A program made the position numbers and the translations under genes. From Nitrosomonas sp. (GTDB lineage Bacteria > Pseudomonadota > Gammaproteobacteria > Burkholderiales > Nitrosomonadaceae): 64,000 nt of DNA. Location: the NCBI GenBank assembly GCA_024281675.1, contig JAMXAG010000003.1, forward strand, positions 62,001-126,000, given 5' to 3'. Of this stretch, positions 53,916-62,594 are shown piece after piece (positions within the stretch are counted from its first letter, which is position 1; the number at the start of each line of letters is the position of its first letter). The notes under the pieces were generated by a model. It searched no databases. It was not told the DNA's origin and saw nothing but the letters and a program-made list of their open reading frames with translations.

Positions 53916-55679
53916 ATGACCGATCACTCACAATCTTCGAAATCCCGTCGTTGGTTCGATATCAAAATGGCGGCTAAATTTGTTGCACCCTATAAACGTC
54001 AAGTGGTCTACAGTCTGCTGGCGTTGCTATTTACAGCAACAATTATGCTATCGATTGGACAAGGTATCCGTTTGTTGATTGATCAAGGATTGGCTACGCA
54101 ATCAAAAGATATGCTGGGTCAATATGTGGGGATATTTCTGATGCTGGTAGCAGCTTTGGCTTTCGGAACATTCACCCGCTATTACTGGGTTACTTGGCTG
54201 GGTGAGCGGGTTATCGCGGATATCCGCCAAGCGGTATTCAATCACTTGATCCAACTGCATCCTGGTTTTTTTGAGGAAAACCGCAGCCTTGAAATTCAAT
54301 CCCGTCTAACCGCCGATATGACCTTATTGCAAACGGTGATTGGATCTTCCATCTCGTTTGCATTGCGAAATTTTATCATGATGCTTGGTGGCATGATCTG
54401 GCTATTTATCACGAACCCGAAACTGACCGGGTTAGTATTGATTTGTGTGCCGCTAGTAGTGATTCCTATCTCGATCTATGGTCGGCGGGTTCGGCGTCTT
54501 TCGCGTGAAAGTCAGGATAAAATTGCGGATGTAGGCGCTTATGTAGGGGAAGTGCTTGGTCAAATTAAAACAGTGCAAGCTTACAATCACCAATCGATTG
54601 ATCAGCAAAAATTTCATGATCAAGTAGAAGACGCTTTTGCAATCGCCAAGCGGCGTACTATGCAACGTGCTTTGCTGATTACTATTGTCATTTTGTTGGT
54701 ATTGAGCGCTGTGGGTATGATGTTATGGGTAGGTGGCATCGATGTGATTGAAGGCCGGATCAGCGCAGGAGAATTGGCCGCTTTTGTTTTTTATAGCGTC
54801 ATTGTGGGATCGGCGGTTGCCGCGATTTCAGAGATTATCGGTGAATTGCAGCGCGCAGCTGGTGCGGCCGAACGGACGATGGAGTTGTTACAAGCGCCTA
54901 ATTTGATTCAATCTCCAGTCAAACCCGATACATTATCGAAAGTTTCTGGAAATATTGAAATTGATCATTTGTGTTTTGCCTATCCATCCCGCCCTGAGGT
55001 GCTTGCCATCGACAATTTGACCCTGAATATTAAATCGGGGGAAACTTTTGCATTGGTGGGCCCTTCTGGCGCAGGAAAATCAACATTGTTTGATCTGCTG
55101 CTGCGCTTTTTTGACAGTCAATCTGGCTGTATCAAGCTTGAAGGTATTGATATCCATAATCTGGATCTTTTTACCTTACGTCGATGTTTTGCGTTGGTAT
55201 CGCAAAATCCGGTACTATTTTATGGCACGATTATCGATAATCTGCGATATGCTCGCCCCGATGCTAATGATATTGATGTGCAAGCAGCAGCTGAAGCGGC
55301 TTATGCGCATGATTTTATTTGCAAGCTGCCGCAAGGCTATCAAACGCATCTGGGTGATTTGGGATTGGGCTTGTCAGGTGGGCAGAAACAACGCTTAGCC
55401 ATTGCTCGTGCGCTTTTAGCAGATGCGCCAATTCTGTTATTGGATGAGGCCACCAGTGCGCTGGATGCGCAAAGTGAGTATTGGGTGCAACAAGCACTAC
55501 AACGATTGATGCGCGACCGAACCACGCTGGTCATTGCCCATCGATTAACTACGGTACAGTCTGCGGATCGAATTGCCGTGCTGGATCATGGTTGTCTCGA
55601 TGCGCTCGGTACGCATACCGAGTTACTTCAATCGAGTGAGTTATATGCGCGCTTAGCGGCCTTACAACTGCAGAGATAA
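53916..55679 (+). CDS. ABC transporter, fused permease/ATPase half-transporter (MsbA-like)
   Basis: About 587 residues from ATG 53916; a TTG at 53886 would add 10 residues. Six transmembrane helices in the first 330 residues (for example QVVYSLLALLFTATIMLSIG) and a nucleotide-binding domain: Walker A GPSGAGKST at 382-389, signature LSGGQKQRLAIARALL, Walker B ILLLDEATSALD and H-loop IAHRL. Homodimers of this type export lipids or drugs. The substrate is not determinable. Confidence 0.92.
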   Translation: MTDHSQSSKSRRWFDIKMAAKFVAPYKRQVVYSLLALLFTATIMLSIGQGIRLLIDQGLATQSKDMLGQYVGIFLMLVAALAFGTFTRYYWVTWLGERVIADIRQAVFNHLIQLHPGFFEENRSLEIQSRLTADMTLLQTVIGSSISFALRNFIMMLGGMIWLFITNPKLTGLVLICVPLVVIPISIYGRRVRRLSRESQDKIADVGAYVGEVLGQIKTVQAYNHQSIDQQKFHDQVEDAFAIAKRRTMQRALLITIVILLVLSAVGMMLWVGGIDVIEGRISAGELAAFVFYSVIVGSAVAAISEIIGELQRAAGAAERTMELLQAPNLIQSPVKPDTLSKVSGNIEIDHLCFAYPSRPEVLAIDNLTLNIKSGETFALVGPSGAGKSTLFDLLLRFFDSQSGCIKLEGIDIHNLDLFTLRRCFALVSQNPVLFYGTIIDNLRYARPDANDIDVQAAAEAAYAHDFICKLPQGYQTHLGDLGLGLSGGQKQRLAIARALLADAPILLLDEATSALDAQSEYWVQQALQRLMRDRTTLVIAHRLTTVQSADRIAVLDHGCLDALGTHTELLQSSELYARLAALQLQR

Positions 55680-55737
55680 TTCGAGTCATGCAAATATGCA
55701 ATTTGTACTATTTCTAGAAAATAAATTTTTTCCTGCA

Positions 55738-55771
55738 ATAAGAAATGGAGCCAGAAGGCTCCATTTCTTAT
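55738..55771. terminator. Strong hairpin between ABC transporter and hsp20
   Basis: A perfect 15-bp stem (55738-55752 with 55757-55771) and 4-base loop lie between convergent genes. There is no U-run, but the stem is very stable, so a bidirectional terminator is likely. Confidence 0.7.
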
Positions 55772-55790
55772 GTGATGAATGAGATAAAAG

Positions 55791-56219
55791 CTAGCTTTCT
55801 GTGGCTGTGACATTGATTTTTTTAGGCTGCACTGCTTCACGCTTTGGTATCACTACTTCCAGCACTCCATGTTTCGATGCGGCGGAAATTGCATCGGCAT
55901 TGGCTGTATCTGGTAAGCTAAAGCGTCGGTAGAATGAACCATACGTACGCTCTACACGTTTATAGCCGGCATTCTCGGTCTTGGCCTCCGTTTTTTTCTC
56001 GCCTTTGATGGTCAGCACACCATCGTGCATACTGATATCAATATCTTCCGGTTTGACGCCAGGAATGTCGGCGTGAATCACAAACTTATCCGCTTCTTCC
56101 TTGATATCCACGGCGGGTGCCCATTCTGCCGTTGCCGTAGATCCTTCGGCGCCATTTCTTTCCAGTTCTCTTTGTAATTGATTTAACAAACCCCAGGGTT
56201 CATAACGCATAATAGACAT
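55791..56219 (-). CDS. Small heat-shock protein, Hsp20 family
   Basis: A 142-residue alpha-crystallin-domain chaperone that holds unfolding proteins. The N-terminus is MSIMRYEPWGLLNQLQREL, the crystallin domain runs from about 33 to 125 with the IHADIPGVKPEDIDISMHDGVLTIKGEK core, and GVLEVVIPK ends it. AGGAG lies 9 bases before the ATG at 56219. No clear sigma-32 promoter was found. Confidence 0.92.
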   Translation of the reverse strand: MSIMRYEPWGLLNQLQRELERNGAEGSTATAEWAPAVDIKEEADKFVIHADIPGVKPEDIDISMHDGVLTIKGEKKTEAKTENAGYKRVERTYGSFYRRFSLPDTANADAISAASKHGVLEVVIPKREAVQPKKINVTATES

Positions 56220-56335
56220 AATGAATTTCTCCTCGTCAGTAATGTAGTTGATACAATTTACAACTTGCGCGTAGCAACTTTCTCAGTTGATCGTAAATTG
56301 CTGCAACGCGCCTTCAGTACTGTATATAAGGATCA

Positions 56336-57016
56336 TTAGGTGTTTTTCAAGTATGAGGAGATTCTTTTAATGGGTGCTGCGATACGGCGCCATTGAAAGA
56401 TTGCAGCAAGTAGTAAAAATACCAATATTGCTATCCATAAACCATTGCGTTTGAGCCACTCAGACCGGTTTGCTTGTACTAAAAAATTCGCTTCGGCGAG
56501 GTCGAGAATTTTACTATCCAATCGCGAGCCATCTTGTGTCAAGAGATGCAACTGCAAGGTTAGTTCTTGTTGACCGGAAGATTCAGGGGTAACACGCCAA
56601 CGCCAATTTGATAAACCTTGATACGAAGAAATGGGTTCTTGCGCACCTTCACGATCAATCAACCAATTTTTACCGACTATCTCGGCTTTCATATTGCCCG
56701 ATACTGCGCCTATGATGCCCTGATATGATGCGCCTTCCGATGCGTTTGAAACAATTTCATTGAGAAATTTAGCAAGCTGAAGGGTTTCCAGGTTAAGCCC
56801 CACTTCAAAAGATTCATATTGCTTGACGTTGGATGGAATGGTGACCACGGTACTGTCCACCGGGATCTTCATAATCACAGGAGAGACTTGTCGGTTAGAT
56901 GACAATAAGTGCAATAATGCATTAATCGAAAAAGGCACAATTAATAACACCACTAGCAATGCGATGGGTACTGTCAGATTTAGATTCAATCCCGGTTCTG
57001 TTTCTGAATCACGCAC
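56336..57016 (-). CDS. Uncharacterised protein with two membrane segments
   Basis: 226 residues from a GTG at 57016 with AAAGGAG five bases before it. An N-terminal helix (about 14-34) and a C-terminal helix (about 190-208) frame a periplasmic domain of about 150 residues; the cytoplasmic C-terminus is basic (FQWRRIAAPIKRI). I recognise no domain. The gene lies 46 bp downstream of dodecin on the same strand, so the two may be co-transcribed. Confidence 0.65.
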   Translation of the reverse strand: MRDSETEPGLNLNLTVPIALLVVLLIVPFSINALLHLLSSNRQVSPVIMKIPVDSTVVTIPSNVKQYESFEVGLNLETLQLAKFLNEIVSNASEGASYQGIIGAVSGNMKAEIVGKNWLIDREGAQEPISSYQGLSNWRWRVTPESSGQQELTLQLHLLTQDGSRLDSKILDLAEANFLVQANRSEWLKRNGLWIAILVFLLLAAIFQWRRIAAPIKRISSYLKNT

Positions 57017-57062
57017 TTTGTCTCCTTTAGATCGGTTTATCCCGGTGGATAAACATTACGAG

Positions 57063-57320
57063 TTACTTTTTCTTGGTTTCTATTTTCTTAGTTTCAACTT
57101 TCTTCGTTACGACTTTTTTACTTTCTAGGATGAAAGTCACTTGAAGGTTAACACGATACTCAACAATCTTGCCGTTTTTAATTTCTAGCTTCTGTTCTTT
57201 GACCCATGCGCCACAAACGTTATTAATGGTTTCGCAAGCACGTACGATGCCTTCATTAATAGCATGTTCAAAACTTTTGTTACTGCTTGCGCTGATTTCG
57301 ATCACTTTTGCTACGGTCAT
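57063..57320 (-). CDS. Dodecin with a lysine-rich C-terminal tail
   Basis: The 85-residue protein begins MTVAKVIEISASSNKSFEHAI and continues through GAWVKEQKLEIKNGKIVEYRVNLQVTFIL, matching dodecin, a 12-mer flavin-storage protein. Ordinary dodecins end after about 68-70 residues; here a tail of about 18 residues, Lys/Val/Thr-rich, is added (KKVVTKKVETKKIETKKK). The tail contains a short repeat of the form KK(V/I)ET. Its role is unknown; it might bind nucleic acid or membranes. Confidence 0.92.
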   Translation of the reverse strand: MTVAKVIEISASSNKSFEHAINEGIVRACETINNVCGAWVKEQKLEIKNGKIVEYRVNLQVTFILESKKVVTKKVETKKIETKKK

Positions 57321-57490
57321 GAGTCATCTCCTTGAAAAGTTGCATCGTTATTTTAACGATAAATTGGTGCAAGACTATGATTTTCTGCACTGACATGAAG
57401 GTACTGAATGTTAATGGGATTTGTCAAGTCGTGAATGTTTTTTATTGTAGGAACGTAATTGTCAGGGTGCGCGTAATCATATTGATTGCT

Positions 57491-58192
57491 TTATCGTAAG
57501 GACAGCTTGTTAAGCTCTTTTCTGGCTGACAAATAATCCGCATAGATATCCTCGACCAGTGCCCAAAATGCCTGAGAGTGGTTCATTTCAATCAAATGAC
57601 ATAATTCATGCGCAACCACATAATCAACCAAACGTAACGGCAATTGAATCAAACGCCAATTCAAATGGATGACACCACGATTGGTACAACTTCCCCAGTT
57701 TGTTTTGGCTCGCGACAAGCGAAAAATAGGCTTGGGGAGGTGCAATTTCTGCGCATAGTATTGGATTCTTTCGTTAAAACAAGCAGTAGCTTGTTGGTAA
57801 TACCAATGCATTACGATTTTTTCAATTTGCTCTGCATGCAATGCATGTATGGAAGGATGAAAACTCTGTTCAGTGGCCTTACGCACCATCACGAATTCTC
57901 CAAATTGTGCTGATGAGAGAATCCAGGGTTCACTGAGCAAAGGGTATTTATTGTCTGCTGTCCAGTTCGATAAGAGTTTCTGTTTGTTATCCCATAGTTT
58001 GAGTTTTTGGGTAATCCAATCAGCTTTTTCTTGTAAAACAATTTCAATATGCGTTAAAGGTACTTGCTGTGGGATGTTGATGCTTAAGCCACGATGATCA
58101 ATTTTCAATCCGATGGATTGACGGCGGTTACTGCGCTTTAAGGTGTAACGGATAGTTTGTCCATTTAGGACGGCTTCATTATTGGTCTTCAA
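57491..58192 (-). CDS. ygjP: YgjP-like zinc metallopeptidase (M48/SprT-type DUF45)
   Basis: A 233-residue protein from TTG 58192, which overlaps the plsC stop as TTGA; a much longer frame reaching 58243 would cover plsC and begins with a TTG. The zinc motif is HELCHLIEMNH, near residues 182-192, and the upstream TNWGSCTNRGVIHLNWRLIQLP block is typical of DUF45. Such proteases have unknown targets. Translational coupling to plsC is implied by the 4-base overlap. Confidence 0.82.
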   Translation of the reverse strand: MKTNNEAVLNGQTIRYTLKRSNRRQSIGLKIDHRGLSINIPQQVPLTHIEIVLQEKADWITQKLKLWDNKQKLLSNWTADNKYPLLSEPWILSSAQFGEFVMVRKATEQSFHPSIHALHAEQIEKIVMHWYYQQATACFNERIQYYAQKLHLPKPIFRLSRAKTNWGSCTNRGVIHLNWRLIQLPLRLVDYVVAHELCHLIEMNHSQAFWALVEDIYADYLSARKELNKLSLR

Positions 58193-58914
58193 GTCCGTGA
58201 TTGATTGCGAGTACTGATGCGTTGCGTTTCTGCTTCGATCCAATTTTCGATTTGCACATTCAAGTCATTCGCTTCCATGCCGGTTGGATCAATGGGTTTG
58301 CCAATGCTGACAGTAATCTTTCCAGCTCGTTTAACAAATGAATTTCTACCCCAGAATTCGCCGGCATTATGCGCGACAGGGACTACCTTTGCATCGGTAT
58401 GGGTAGCCAGCCAAGCGCCGCCGATTTTGTATTTTCCCCGTTTTCCCGGTGCAATACGTGTGCCTTCTGGAAATATGACAACCCAAAATCCTTGCTGCAA
58501 GCGATCTTTACCTTGTTCGACAATTTGTTCCAATGCTTTTTTGCCGGATTTGCGGTCGATGGCAATCGGATTGGTCATGGCAAGCCCCCAGCCAAAAAAG
58601 GGGATCAACAATAATTCTTTTTTCAGCACCCATACCTGCGGTGGAAAAATTTCTTGAAATGCCAGTGTTTCCCAAGCCGATTGATGTTTGGACAGTACAA
58701 TACTCGGGGATTTAGGGATATTTTCAGCGCCTAAAATCTGATAATGCAACCCGCATACATATCGCAGCAAAAATAACATGGTTTTCGTCCAGCTTGAAGT
58801 GACACGATAGCGTTGCATGGGCGACAATGGAAAACATAGCAGCGTAGCCAATGCGAAGGGTGGTGTAATAATGATTTGCAGTAACATGTATAAGGTAGAT
58901 CGCAAGGCCGCCAT
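58189..58914 (-). CDS. plsC: 1-acyl-sn-glycerol-3-phosphate acyltransferase
   Basis: Adds the second acyl chain in phospholipid synthesis. The 241 residues contain an N-terminal membrane segment, the catalytic block KHQSAWETLAF (His77, with Glu82 in place of the usual Asp of HX4D, a variant common in betaproteobacteria) and the glycerol-phosphate site FPEGTRIAPG. It lies between gmhB (2-bp gap) and ygjP, which it overlaps by 4 bases. Confidence 0.93.
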   Translation of the reverse strand: MAALRSTLYMLLQIIITPPFALATLLCFPLSPMQRYRVTSSWTKTMLFLLRYVCGLHYQILGAENIPKSPSIVLSKHQSAWETLAFQEIFPPQVWVLKKELLLIPFFGWGLAMTNPIAIDRKSGKKALEQIVEQGKDRLQQGFWVVIFPEGTRIAPGKRGKYKIGGAWLATHTDAKVVPVAHNAGEFWGRNSFVKRAGKITVSIGKPIDPTGMEANDLNVQIENWIEAETQRISTRNQSRT

Positions 58915-58916
58915 AA

Positions 58917-59456
58917 CTATCCTTTTCCCACCAGTGCGTCAACAGCAGTCTCTAGGTTGGCAAAAATCTGTGTATTGGCAGGAATTTCTTCATGATCGTA
59001 AGTTTCCTGTCCCTTGCCGGTCAATACGAGTATTGGCATTGCACCGGCAGTGATGGCGGCTTGTAAATCGCGCATGGAATCGCCGATTGCTGGCACATTT
59101 TTTAAATTCACGCCGTAACGCTGTATGATTTCTGCAAACAGCCCTGCCGCTGGCTTACGGCACGAACATTGATCGATGCTGGCGTGCGGACAGAAAAAAA
59201 TCGCGTCGATGCGGCCACCACTCTGGATAACAGACTGGTGCATTTTTTGATTGATCGCATTATAGGTTGCCATGTCCATCAATCCGCGGCCAATACCCGA
59301 TTGATTGGTTGCAATCACAACGCGATAGCCGGCGTGTGTTAAACGGGCAATCGCTTCCAGGCTACCTGGAATGGGGATCCATTCATCCGGTGTTTTGATG
59401 GAAGTATCGCTACATTCGTTGATCACGCCTGCTTGGTCGAGGATAATGAGTTTCAT
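58917..59456 (-). CDS. gmhB: D,D-heptose 1,7-bisphosphate phosphatase with altered active site
   Basis: GmhB of the HAD superfamily dephosphorylates heptose 1,7-bisphosphate for LPS inner core. About 179 residues from ATG 59456, one base after the glyS stop. The family has DRDGVIN at the nucleophile; here the sequence is LDQAGVINEC: Asp7 (nucleophile) is present but the second Asp, the general acid/base, is Ala9. The other motifs look normal: VIATNQSGIGRG, the zinc site (CPHAS... CSCRKP) and GDSMRDLQAA. The enzyme may be weakened or have changed activity, or the base is an error. Confidence 0.9.
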   Translation of the reverse strand: MKLIILDQAGVINECSDTSIKTPDEWIPIPGSLEAIARLTHAGYRVVIATNQSGIGRGLMDMATYNAINQKMHQSVIQSGGRIDAIFFCPHASIDQCSCRKPAAGLFAEIIQRYGVNLKNVPAIGDSMRDLQAAITAGAMPILVLTGKGQETYDHEEIPANTQIFANLETAVDALVGKG

Positions 59457-59457
59457 G

Positions 59458-61608
59458 TCAGGAGGCGAGTTTCGATAAATCGGCAACTTGATTCATTGTT
59501 TTGTACAATAAATCCAACAATGTGAGTCGATTGGCTCGCAGATCTTCATTGTCTGCATACACCATCACTTGATCAAAGAATGCATCAATAGGATTCTTGA
59601 GCTCAGCTAGCAGTTGTAATGATTGTGTGTAATATCCTGCCCTTACTGCGGTGTCAACTCTTGGTTTTATGTTGCTTAAAGCTTGGTATAGAGCTATTTC
59701 AGCCGATTCCGTCAAAATACCTTCGTCAACATCACGATTTCTGATCGATCCCACACCCGATACAGGCCCTTTGTCCATATCTTTTTTTAGAATGTTGTGT
59801 ACTCGTTTATAGGTTGACGCCAGGCTTGCCGATTCTGGCAGATTGGCAAAGGCGCGCACGGCTTCAAGTCTCTTGGGAATTTCAAATAAAAGATCCGGAA
59901 GGTAGCTCAGCACGGCTTCTATTTCCTGTACTTTGTATCCTTGTTCACGAAGATTGTGATTGAGCCGATCATAGATAAAAAGCTTGAGATTCACGAAGGT
60001 ATCGTTTTCTTGTGATGGAAAATTTTCTGGTGAATTGAAAGCTTCTCTAGATTGTTTTAACAATTCTTTTAGAGATAATGGTAATTCCTTCTCGATTAAC
60101 AATCGAATCACACCTAGAGCGTGACGGCGAAGCGCAAAGGGATCTTTGTCACCAGTGGGGATTTGTTGAATGCCGTATAAGCCTGTTAAGGTTTCCAATT
60201 TATCTGCTAATGCAACACAAATGCCTGCTAAGTTTCTAGGTAATACATCGCCGGCAAAGCGCGGTTTATAGTGATCTTCAATTGCATGAGCGATGATTTC
60301 GCTAAGGCCGTCATGATGTGCGTAGTAATTACCCATAATGCCCTGTAGTTCTGGGAATTCACCAACCATTTCCGTAAGTAAATCGGCTTTTGCCAGATTG
60401 GCAACTTTTGCTGCTTGCCTAGATAATTCTTCTCCGCCGAGTTGAGAGCCGATGGCTTTTGCAATTGTACAGACTCTTTGAGTGCGGTCACCTTGTGTGC
60501 CTAGTTTATTGTGATAAACCACTTTGTTAAGCTCTGGTATACGCGACTCCAGCGTTTTTTTGCGATCCTGGTCAAAGAAAAATTGCGCATCGGCCAAGCG
60601 TGAACGCACCACACGCTCATTCCCTGCGATGATCAAACTCGGATCAGCCGGTTTGATATTGGCAACCAGTAGGAATTTATTGGCCAGTCTTCCTTGTACA
60701 TCCAGCAGCGGAAAATACTTCTGGTTTGTTTTCATGGTGAGAATCAAACATTCCTGGGGCACTTGCAAAAATGCTGGATCGAATGTGCCAACCAGCACAT
60801 TGGGATGTTCAACCAACGCCGTCACTTCGTCTAATAATGCGGCATCTTCTATGGGAGTAAGATTTTCATGCTGCGCAGCGGCGGTCATTTGCCGCACAAT
60901 CTCACCTTGTCGCTCGGCAAAGCTGGCAATTACAGCGCCTTCTACTGCCAATTGCTGCGCATAGCTATCGGCTTCCTTGACAATGATTGACTGCACTGTG
61001 GCTTCAAAACGGTGTCCTTGTGTTTCTCGCCCGGATTGTAAACCTAAAATGTTAACCGAAATGACATCTGCACCATGCAGTGCAATCAGTGCATGCGCAG
61101 GACGGACAAAATCAACACTTTGCCAACCATCTGCTAACTGGTAAGTCATTACTTTGGGAATCGGTAATTGACCAATCGCTTCCTGTAATGCTTTTTGCAA
61201 GCCGGCGGCCAATGAAGTTCCTTTGATAGTGCTATCCCAAAAAAGGGTTTCCGTTTTACCTTCCATTGCACGTTTGAGTCGGGGTATGACCGATGCATCT
61301 GCTCCCAAACTCGCCAATTTTTTAAGTAGCGGTGGTGTCGCCAGACCTTGTGCATCCAGGCCAACCGCGACCGGCATTAATTTTTGCGTAACCGCTCTAT
61401 CAGATGCCTGTGCTGCAACATTGGTAATATGCACCGCCAAACGGCGAGGGGAGGCATAGGCTGTGACGCGCGCTTCCGCTTCCGTTGTGACAAGGTCTTG
61501 TGCTTTCAGATTGGCAACTAATAATTCAGCAAAGCTATGCCCCAATTGTTTCAGTGACTTAGGGGGTAATTCTTCGACCAATAATTCAACAAGTAGATTT
61601 TGGGTCAT
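59458..61608 (-). CDS. glyS: Glycyl-tRNA synthetase beta subunit
   Basis: Tetrameric (alpha2-beta2) glycyl-tRNA synthetase component, about 716 residues from ATG 61608, which overlaps the glyQ stop (ATGA). The beginning [19 protein letters not shown] and the [18 protein letters not shown] block are hallmarks of the subunit, with the HD-type and anticodon-binding regions further on. Longer frames upstream cross into glyQ and are not used. Confidence 0.95.
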   Translation of the reverse strand: MTQNLLVELLVEELPPKSLKQLGHSFAELLVANLKAQDLVTTEAEARVTAYASPRRLAVHITNVAAQASDRAVTQKLMPVAVGLDAQGLATPPLLKKLASLGADASVIPRLKRAMEGKTETLFWDSTIKGTSLAAGLQKALQEAIGQLPIPKVMTYQLADGWQSVDFVRPAHALIALHGADVISVNILGLQSGRETQGHRFEATVQSIIVKEADSYAQQLAVEGAVIASFAERQGEIVRQMTAAAQHENLTPIEDAALLDEVTALVEHPNVLVGTFDPAFLQVPQECLILTMKTNQKYFPLLDVQGRLANKFLLVANIKPADPSLIIAGNERVVRSRLADAQFFFDQDRKKTLESRIPELNKVVYHNKLGTQGDRTQRVCTIAKAIGSQLGGEELSRQAAKVANLAKADLLTEMVGEFPELQGIMGNYYAHHDGLSEIIAHAIEDHYKPRFAGDVLPRNLAGICVALADKLETLTGLYGIQQIPTGDKDPFALRRHALGVIRLLIEKELPLSLKELLKQSREAFNSPENFPSQENDTFVNLKLFIYDRLNHNLREQGYKVQEIEAVLSYLPDLLFEIPKRLEAVRAFANLPESASLASTYKRVHNILKKDMDKGPVSGVGSIRNRDVDEGILTESAEIALYQALSNIKPRVDTAVRAGYYTQSLQLLAELKNPIDAFFDQVMVYADNEDLRANRLTLLDLLYKTMNQVADLSKLAS

Positions 61609-62546
61609 GATGCAGATTCCAAAACATCCGCATCCGGCATTTGCGCGACCCATTCGCGCGGCGCCATAGGAAAGTTCAAGTTCTTGCGACTATCGTAATA
61701 GGCTTTGGCAACTTGCCGAGACAAATTACGAATGCGACCGATATAAGCCGCACGTTCCGTGACCGAAATGGCACCGCGCGCATCCAGTAAATTGAACGTA
61801 TGTGCCGCTTTTAACACTTGTTCATAAGCAGGTAGGGCCAGTTGCTGTGCAATTAAATGATCAGCTTGCGCTTCGTGCTTACCGAAGGCTAGAAACAGAA
61901 ACTCAGTATCGCTTTGTTCGAAGTTGTACGTCGATTGCTCCACTTCGTTTTGATGATACACATCATGGTATGTTAGGCCCTGAGTCCAAGTCAGATCAAA
62001 GACGCTTTCCACATTTTGTAGATACATCGCCAGACGCTCCAGACCGTAGGTAATTTCACCGGTTGCAGGCTTGCAATCAATGCCACCGACTTGTTGAAAA
62101 TAAGTAAATTGCGTGATTTCCATACCATTTAGCCAAGCTTCCCAACCCAACCCCCAGGCACCTAAGGTAGGATTCTCCCAGTCATCTTCCACCAAGCGGA
62201 CATCATTTTGTGTGAGATCCAATCCCAGTTCGCGAAGCGAAGCAAAATAGAGATCTAGAATATTTCTTGGTGCTGGTTTCAGCACTACTTGGAATTGGTA
62301 GTAATGCTGTAAGCGATTAGGGTTATCGCCATAGCGCCCGTCTTTAGGACGACGAGAGGGTTGTACATAGGCAACTTTCCAGGGTTCGGGGCCGAGTGCA
62401 CGCAAAAAGGTCGCTGTGTGACTGGTCCCTGCGCCGACTTCCATGTCATAGGGTTGCAATATCGCGCAACCTTGCTTGGCCCAGAAACGTTGCAAAGTAA
62501 AAATAATATCTTGAAATGATTGTGTTGTTGGTTGTGTGATTGCCAT
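61605..62546 (-). CDS. glyQ: Glycyl-tRNA synthetase alpha subunit
   Basis: Catalytic subunit of the tetrameric glycyl-tRNA synthetase, 313 residues. Diagnostic blocks: [20 protein letters not shown] at the N-terminus, [19 protein letters not shown] (ATP site) and [14 protein letters not shown]. The stop overlaps the glyS start. Upstream is 48 bp to lnt. Confidence 0.96.
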   Translation of the reverse strand: MAITQPTTQSFQDIIFTLQRFWAKQGCAILQPYDMEVGAGTSHTATFLRALGPEPWKVAYVQPSRRPKDGRYGDNPNRLQHYYQFQVVLKPAPRNILDLYFASLRELGLDLTQNDVRLVEDDWENPTLGAWGLGWEAWLNGMEITQFTYFQQVGGIDCKPATGEITYGLERLAMYLQNVESVFDLTWTQGLTYHDVYHQNEVEQSTYNFEQSDTEFLFLAFGKHEAQADHLIAQQLALPAYEQVLKAAHTFNLLDARGAISVTERAAYIGRIRNLSRQVAKAYYDSRKNLNFPMAPREWVAQMPDADVLESAS

Positions 62547-62594
62547 GCGTCGATTAAATCCGGTCAGAGATAGCCAATAAATACAGTGCGAATT

